From NCBI GenBank assembly GCA_025999435.1, contig BNXH01000023.1, forward strand, positions 1 through 26,287: a stretch of DNA of 26,287 nt, given 5' to 3'. The notes under the pieces are model-generated. The model was given only the letters and a program-made list of their open reading frames with translations, ran no database searches and was not told the DNA's origin. Below, piece by piece: positions 23,751-26,287 of this stretch; positions within the stretch are counted from its first letter, which is position 1; each line of letters begins with the position of its first letter. Made by a program: the position numbers and the translations under genes. The stretch comes from Bacteroidia bacterium (GTDB lineage Bacteria > Bacteroidota > Bacteroidia > Bacteroidales > Dysgonomonadaceae).

Positions 23751-24605
23751 ATGAGAATCAAAATTCTGTGTGCCTTATTATTAGCTATGTCATTAGCTTC
23801 GTGCGGGGAGTATAATAAAATATTGAAAAGCCGTGATGCTGAATTGAAATATACATATGCAAAGAAATATTTTGATGAAAAGAAGTACGGTAGATCAATA
23901 ACATTGCTGGATGAGATTCTCTCGGCGTATACGCAAACTAGCAAGGAGCAAGAGATTATGTATCTCCTGGCTCAGTCTTACTTCTACGATAAAGATTATA
24001 CTACAGCAACACAGTATTATACCAGATACTATAATAAATATCCTAAAGGTGATTATGCGGAATTAGCCCGGTATAATGCGGCATACGGACTGTATTTGGA
24101 TTCTCCGGATGCCCGTCTGGATCAGACCAGTACAATAAAGAGCATACAGCAATTCCAGACATTCTTAGAGTATTTTCCTCAAAGTGCAAAAGCGCCAGAG
24201 GCTCAGGATCTGATGTTCAAATTGCAGGAAAAACTTGCATATAAAGAGTTTCTAGCTGCCCGCCTGTATTTTAATTTGGGTCTTTATAATAGGGATAACT
24301 ATTACGAATCGTGTATAGTGACAGCTAAAGAAGCTCTTAAAAATTATCCGTTCTCTGAGTTTGCAGAAGAATTTCAGATGTTGATCGTAAGATCTAAATA
24401 TGAATCGGCTGTATATAGTGTCGACCTGAAAAAGCAAGATCGTTATAGGGAATTGATCGATGAGCATTTCAACTATAAGAATATGTTTCCAAATGGTAAA
24501 TACACAAAAGAATCGGAAGGATATTATCGTAAGGCTTTGAAGGAATTGGGTCAGGAAGTTGATGAAGCCACTGATGAAGCTGTAAAACAAGAATTGAAAA
24601 AATAA
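23751..24605 (+). CDS. bamD: Outer-membrane assembly lipoprotein BamD
   Basis: BamD is a lipoprotein of the BAM complex that folds beta-barrel proteins into the outer membrane. The 284-residue protein begins with a lipoprotein signal peptide ending LASC, so Cys18 should be the lipidated residue. The rest is tetratricopeptide-type helical hairpins (about residues 25-210) with typical elements such as YAKKYFDEKKYGRSITLLDEIL, ARYNAAYGLYL and YLLAQSYFYDKDYTTATQYY. The C-terminal ~70 residues are charged and helical. It is followed after 21 bases by the omega-like subunit and DUF4293, a Bacteroidetes neighbourhood that I recall as conserved. Confidence 0.93.
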   Translation: MRIKILCALLLAMSLASCGEYNKILKSRDAELKYTYAKKYFDEKKYGRSITLLDEILSAYTQTSKEQEIMYLLAQSYFYDKDYTTATQYYTRYYNKYPKGDYAELARYNAAYGLYLDSPDARLDQTSTIKSIQQFQTFLEYFPQSAKAPEAQDLMFKLQEKLAYKEFLAARLYFNLGLYNRDNYYESCIVTAKEALKNYPFSEFAEEFQMLIVRSKYESAVYSVDLKKQDRYRELIDEHFNYKNMFPNGKYTKESEGYYRKALKELGQEVDEATDEAVKQELKK

Positions 24606-24626
24606 TCAAATTATATACAAAAAACT

Positions 24627-24959
24627 ATGGATTATAGAAAATCAAGTGCGGCAAGCAATACCGTTACAAGAGATATGATGAGCCTTTCGGAAGAAACAGG
24701 CAATGTATACGAAACTGTAAGAATTATTGGTAAACGCGCTAATCAGATTGCTGTGGAAATGAAACAGGATTTGGATAAGAAGTTGCAGGAGTTTGCCTCA
24801 TATAACGATAATCTGGAAGAAGTATTTGAAAACAGAGAGCAGATTGAAATTTCCCGTTATTATGAGAAATTACCTAAACCGACTTTGATAGCTGCTCAAG
24901 AGTATACCGAAGGTAAGCTGTATTACAGAAATCCGAATAAGGATAAAGATAACTTCTAA
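24627..24959 (+). CDS. rpoZ: RNA polymerase omega/Rpb6-family subunit
   Basis: This 110-aa protein is of the Bacteroidetes omega (Rpb6-like) type. The segment VYETVRIIGKRANQIAVEMKQDLDKKL (about 25-51) corresponds to the omega helix that contacts the beta' C-terminus. It is followed by LEEVFENREQIEISRYYEKLPKPTLIAAQEY, which I recall from annotated Bacteroides homologues. Similarity to proteobacterial RpoZ is limited, so the call rests on family memory and on its bamD neighbour. Stop and next start share one base (TAATG), so translation is coupled to the DUF4293 gene. It probably stabilises RNA polymerase assembly. Confidence 0.8.
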   Translation: MDYRKSSAASNTVTRDMMSLSEETGNVYETVRIIGKRANQIAVEMKQDLDKKLQEFASYNDNLEEVFENREQIEISRYYEKLPKPTLIAAQEYTEGKLYYRNPNKDKDNF

Positions 24960-25414
24960 TGATACAACGGATTCAGTCTGTATATTTGCTCCTCGTTGCC
25001 TTATTAATGGCTGCAACCGTCTTTTGCCCTTTATTGGAACTGACAGGAGATGGTAAATTTGCATATACATTTTCATCGTTAGGGATTGGTCAGCTATTTA
25101 CTGTGGAATATCCTACATGGGGTGTTGTGTTTTTTGCCGGACTGAGCGCTTTGTTCGCATTGGTCAATATATTCTTATATAAGAAAAGAAAATTACAGAT
25201 GAAGATTGGAACATTGACTTCCTTGTTGATTTTGTTTTTTTATGTAACTTTTTACGTGTACTTCAATACTTATACCGCGAAATATGAACTAACGTTTTCT
25301 TCTCTTCAATTTGGATTGGTTTTACCCGTAATAGCTTTAATTTTTAATGTTTTAGCTATATTGAGGATTAAAAAAGATGAGAATTTAGTAAAATCATTAG
25401 ACCGGATACGATAA
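24959..25414 (+). CDS. DUF4293 family membrane protein
   Basis: This is a 151-aa protein with four predicted membrane segments (about residues 7-25, 50-70, 82-103 and 115-137) and short charged ends beginning MIQRIQSVYLLLVALLMAAT. The N-terminal IQRIQSVYLLL and overall layout match the DUF4293 family of Bacteroidetes, whose function is unknown. It starts on the last base of the omega-like gene and ends inside the stem of a terminator, so it closes the bamD operon. Nothing in the sequence suggests enzyme activity. Confidence 0.8.
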   Translation: MIQRIQSVYLLLVALLMAATVFCPLLELTGDGKFAYTFSSLGIGQLFTVEYPTWGVVFFAGLSALFALVNIFLYKKRKLQMKIGTLTSLLILFFYVTFYVYFNTYTAKYELTFSSLQFGLVLPVIALIFNVLAILRIKKDENLVKSLDRIR

Positions 25415-25440
25415 TCTTTATTTTGATTATCCGTATTTAT
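25406..25440. terminator. Two-way terminator after the bamD operon
   Basis: ATACGATAATC (25406-25416) pairs with GATTATCCGTAT (25425-25436), with one bulged C, around TTTATTTT, followed by T-rich DNA. It overlaps the end of the DUF4293 gene and the stop of the opposing ORF, so it can serve both converging transcripts. Confidence 0.7.
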
Positions 25441-26126
25441 ACCTAAACTCATTTTTATAGCTCACGCAAGCTATGAGCAATCTGCCAAAGAGTGCCTCTC
25501 CAAAATATCTCCGGTTGAATTTGTAGCAAAATTCGTCCAAGTAGTTTTGCAGGAACTCCGGCTTGATGTCATGAAAGGTGTTTATCAGTTGCCTTTTGGC
25601 GTTACTGATAGCGATGTGTACCCAGGGCAATACCTCGCCCACTTTCTCCTTGGGAATAACCTGAGCGTTGTGTTTGGGGACAAAATGCTTTAAGTTGACA
25701 TAAGAGGTCGAATCATCCGTGTCCATTTCTGTGACATTGCCCGTGAGCTCTCCAACGACTTTATTGATGGTTTCCTTTTTCAAATCATCAATCACTTTCA
25801 TTTTTAAATAGCCTACCCTTAAATAGTATTCATGATTCTGATTATCAGTAAAATAACCTACAAATTTTGGATTATAATTATGTAAATATAATTCAGTATG
25901 TTCACTGATTCTTAAATATGAAACAGATGTAGGAAAATCTTTATCTTTAATCTTTCCATCTACTAATATAGGATGTAATTCTAGTTTATATACATTACCA
26001 ATTTCTATTTTAATACCACCTATTGGGGGTATTTTTGTATTTATAGATCTATCTGTTAGTATAACATAATACAGGTCTTTTTGGACTACTGTTATCAAAT
26101 GATAATCTCTTGTATTACTAATATAA
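25427..26126 (-). pseudogene. Chimeric ORF: unknown N-part joined to IS1595-type transposase remnant
   Basis: Residue numbers count from a TTG at 26098, but the frame stays open upstream to the IS5 end at 26126, so that start is arbitrary. Residues about 98-213 match the C-terminal part of IS1595/ISXO2-like DDE transposases: MKVIDDLKKETI, TDDSTSYVN with an acidic catalytic position, LPWVHIAISNAKR, and LDEFCYKFNRRYFG. The zinc ribbon and first catalytic Asp are absent, so the transposase is inactive. Residues 1-97 (with IGNVYKLELHPIL and YLHNYNPKFVGYF) resemble no transposase I know. The DNA turns sharply AT-rich near 25807, where the two parts meet. It reads as a deletion fusion later truncated by the neighbouring IS5-family element. 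Confidence 0.7.
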
Positions 26127-26146
26127 GAAGCTGTTTGAATTAATAT

Positions 26147-26177
26147 TTTGATTAAGGCATAAAGGGAACTAAGTTTG
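26147..26177 (+). promoter_or_regulatory. IS5-element promoter, nearly leaderless
   Basis: TTTG (26147-26150), a 19-base spacer and TAAGTTTG (26170-26177) form a full match to the Bacteroidetes promoter TTTG-N19-21-TAnnTTTG, the best in the window. Transcription would start within a base or two of the transposase ATG at 26182, giving almost no leader. Confidence 0.55.
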
Positions 26178-26181
26178 TTTA

Positions 26182-26287
26182 ATGCGACTCAAACAATATA
26201 GTTCAGACCTTTCTGCCCAAGGTTGGCAAGTTATAGAAAAAATCATTCAGGTACAAAGAAAAAGCAAATGGGATTTAAAAGAAATAG
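26182..26287 (+). CDS. IS5-family transposase, N-terminal fragment
   Basis: Thirty-five codons are visible before the window ends. The peptide has YSSDLSAQGWQVIEKIIQ followed by RKSKWDLKEI, which matches the N-terminal DUF4096-type region of IS5-family transposases (usual form: a DLSDxQWxxIEPLIP-like start, then a basic KWDLREI stretch). The DDE catalytic residues would lie further right and are not seen. The first Met is the only plausible start and lies directly after the promoter. Whether the gene is intact cannot be judged. Confidence 0.75.
   Translation, partial: MRLKQYSSDLSAQGWQVIEKIIQVQRKSKWDLKEI

Larger units (their letters stand above)
26127..26287 (+). mobile_element. IS5-family element, left end (truncated by window)
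   Basis: GAAGCTGTTTGAAT at 26127-26140 resembles the terminal inverted repeats of the IS1031/IS427-type IS5 elements as I remember them. It is preceded by TAA, which fits their TNA target duplication. The transposase start follows 41 bases later. The right end is outside the window, so neither the inverted repeat partner nor the target duplication can be verified. Confidence 0.55.

Overview
The window looks like a chromosomal segment of a Bacteroidales bacterium, possibly Dysgonomonas/Parabacteroides-like (inference from protein style and gene order, no search run). Supporting signs are the linked purH-mreB-mreC-mreD-mrdA-rodA genes, bamD followed by the Bacteroidetes-type RNA polymerase omega/Rpb6 protein and a DUF4293 membrane protein, an L-fucose/glucose-type permease, and several start sites preceded by the Bacteroidetes -7 promoter element TAnnTTTG.

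Layout. (1) Positions 1-4557 hold a one-directional accessory operon typical of Bacteroidetes conjugative elements: a small membrane protein, a SLOG/YpsA-like protein, a 340-aa charged protein, an overlooked 49-aa ORF, a PcfK-like and PcfJ-like pair, and two unrecognised proteins. (2) Positions about 4600-6010 are an IS110-family insertion sequence whose transposase is split by a -1 frame change at a run of nine A. It has imperfect flanking inverted repeats and a structured non-coding right flank that could hold a bridge-type RNA. (3) From 6197 on the DNA looks like core chromosome: L-serine ammonia-lyase (minus strand), a long divergent regulatory region with two perfect palindromes, a sugar permease, tex, purH, and the rod-shape/elongasome cluster mreB-mreC-mreD-mrdA-rodA followed by xth. 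(4) Next come sufC-sufD-sufS for Fe-S cluster assembly, with no sufB beside them, then bamD, the omega-like subunit and DUF4293, closed by a two-way terminator. (5) The right edge (25427-26287) is again mobile DNA: a chimeric minus-strand ORF joining an unrecognised AT-rich coding piece to the C-terminal part of an IS1595/ISXO2-type transposase, cut at its 5' end by the left end of an IS5-family element that runs off the window.

How the genes work together. MreB/MreC/MreD position the RodA glycosyltransferase and the PBP2 transpeptidase for side-wall peptidoglycan synthesis. SufS supplies sulfur, and SufC-SufD form part of the SufBCD scaffold. BamD is part of outer-membrane protein assembly. 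In the accessory operon, the PcfK/PcfJ pair points to conjugation or mobile-element biology, but none of its genes has a function I can state firmly.

I see no rRNA, tRNA or CRISPR array. No completely new system can be demonstrated from sequence alone. The best leads are the IS110 right-flank RNA, the SLOG-PcfK-PcfJ operon, the structured leader of the sugar permease, and the suf cluster without sufB.
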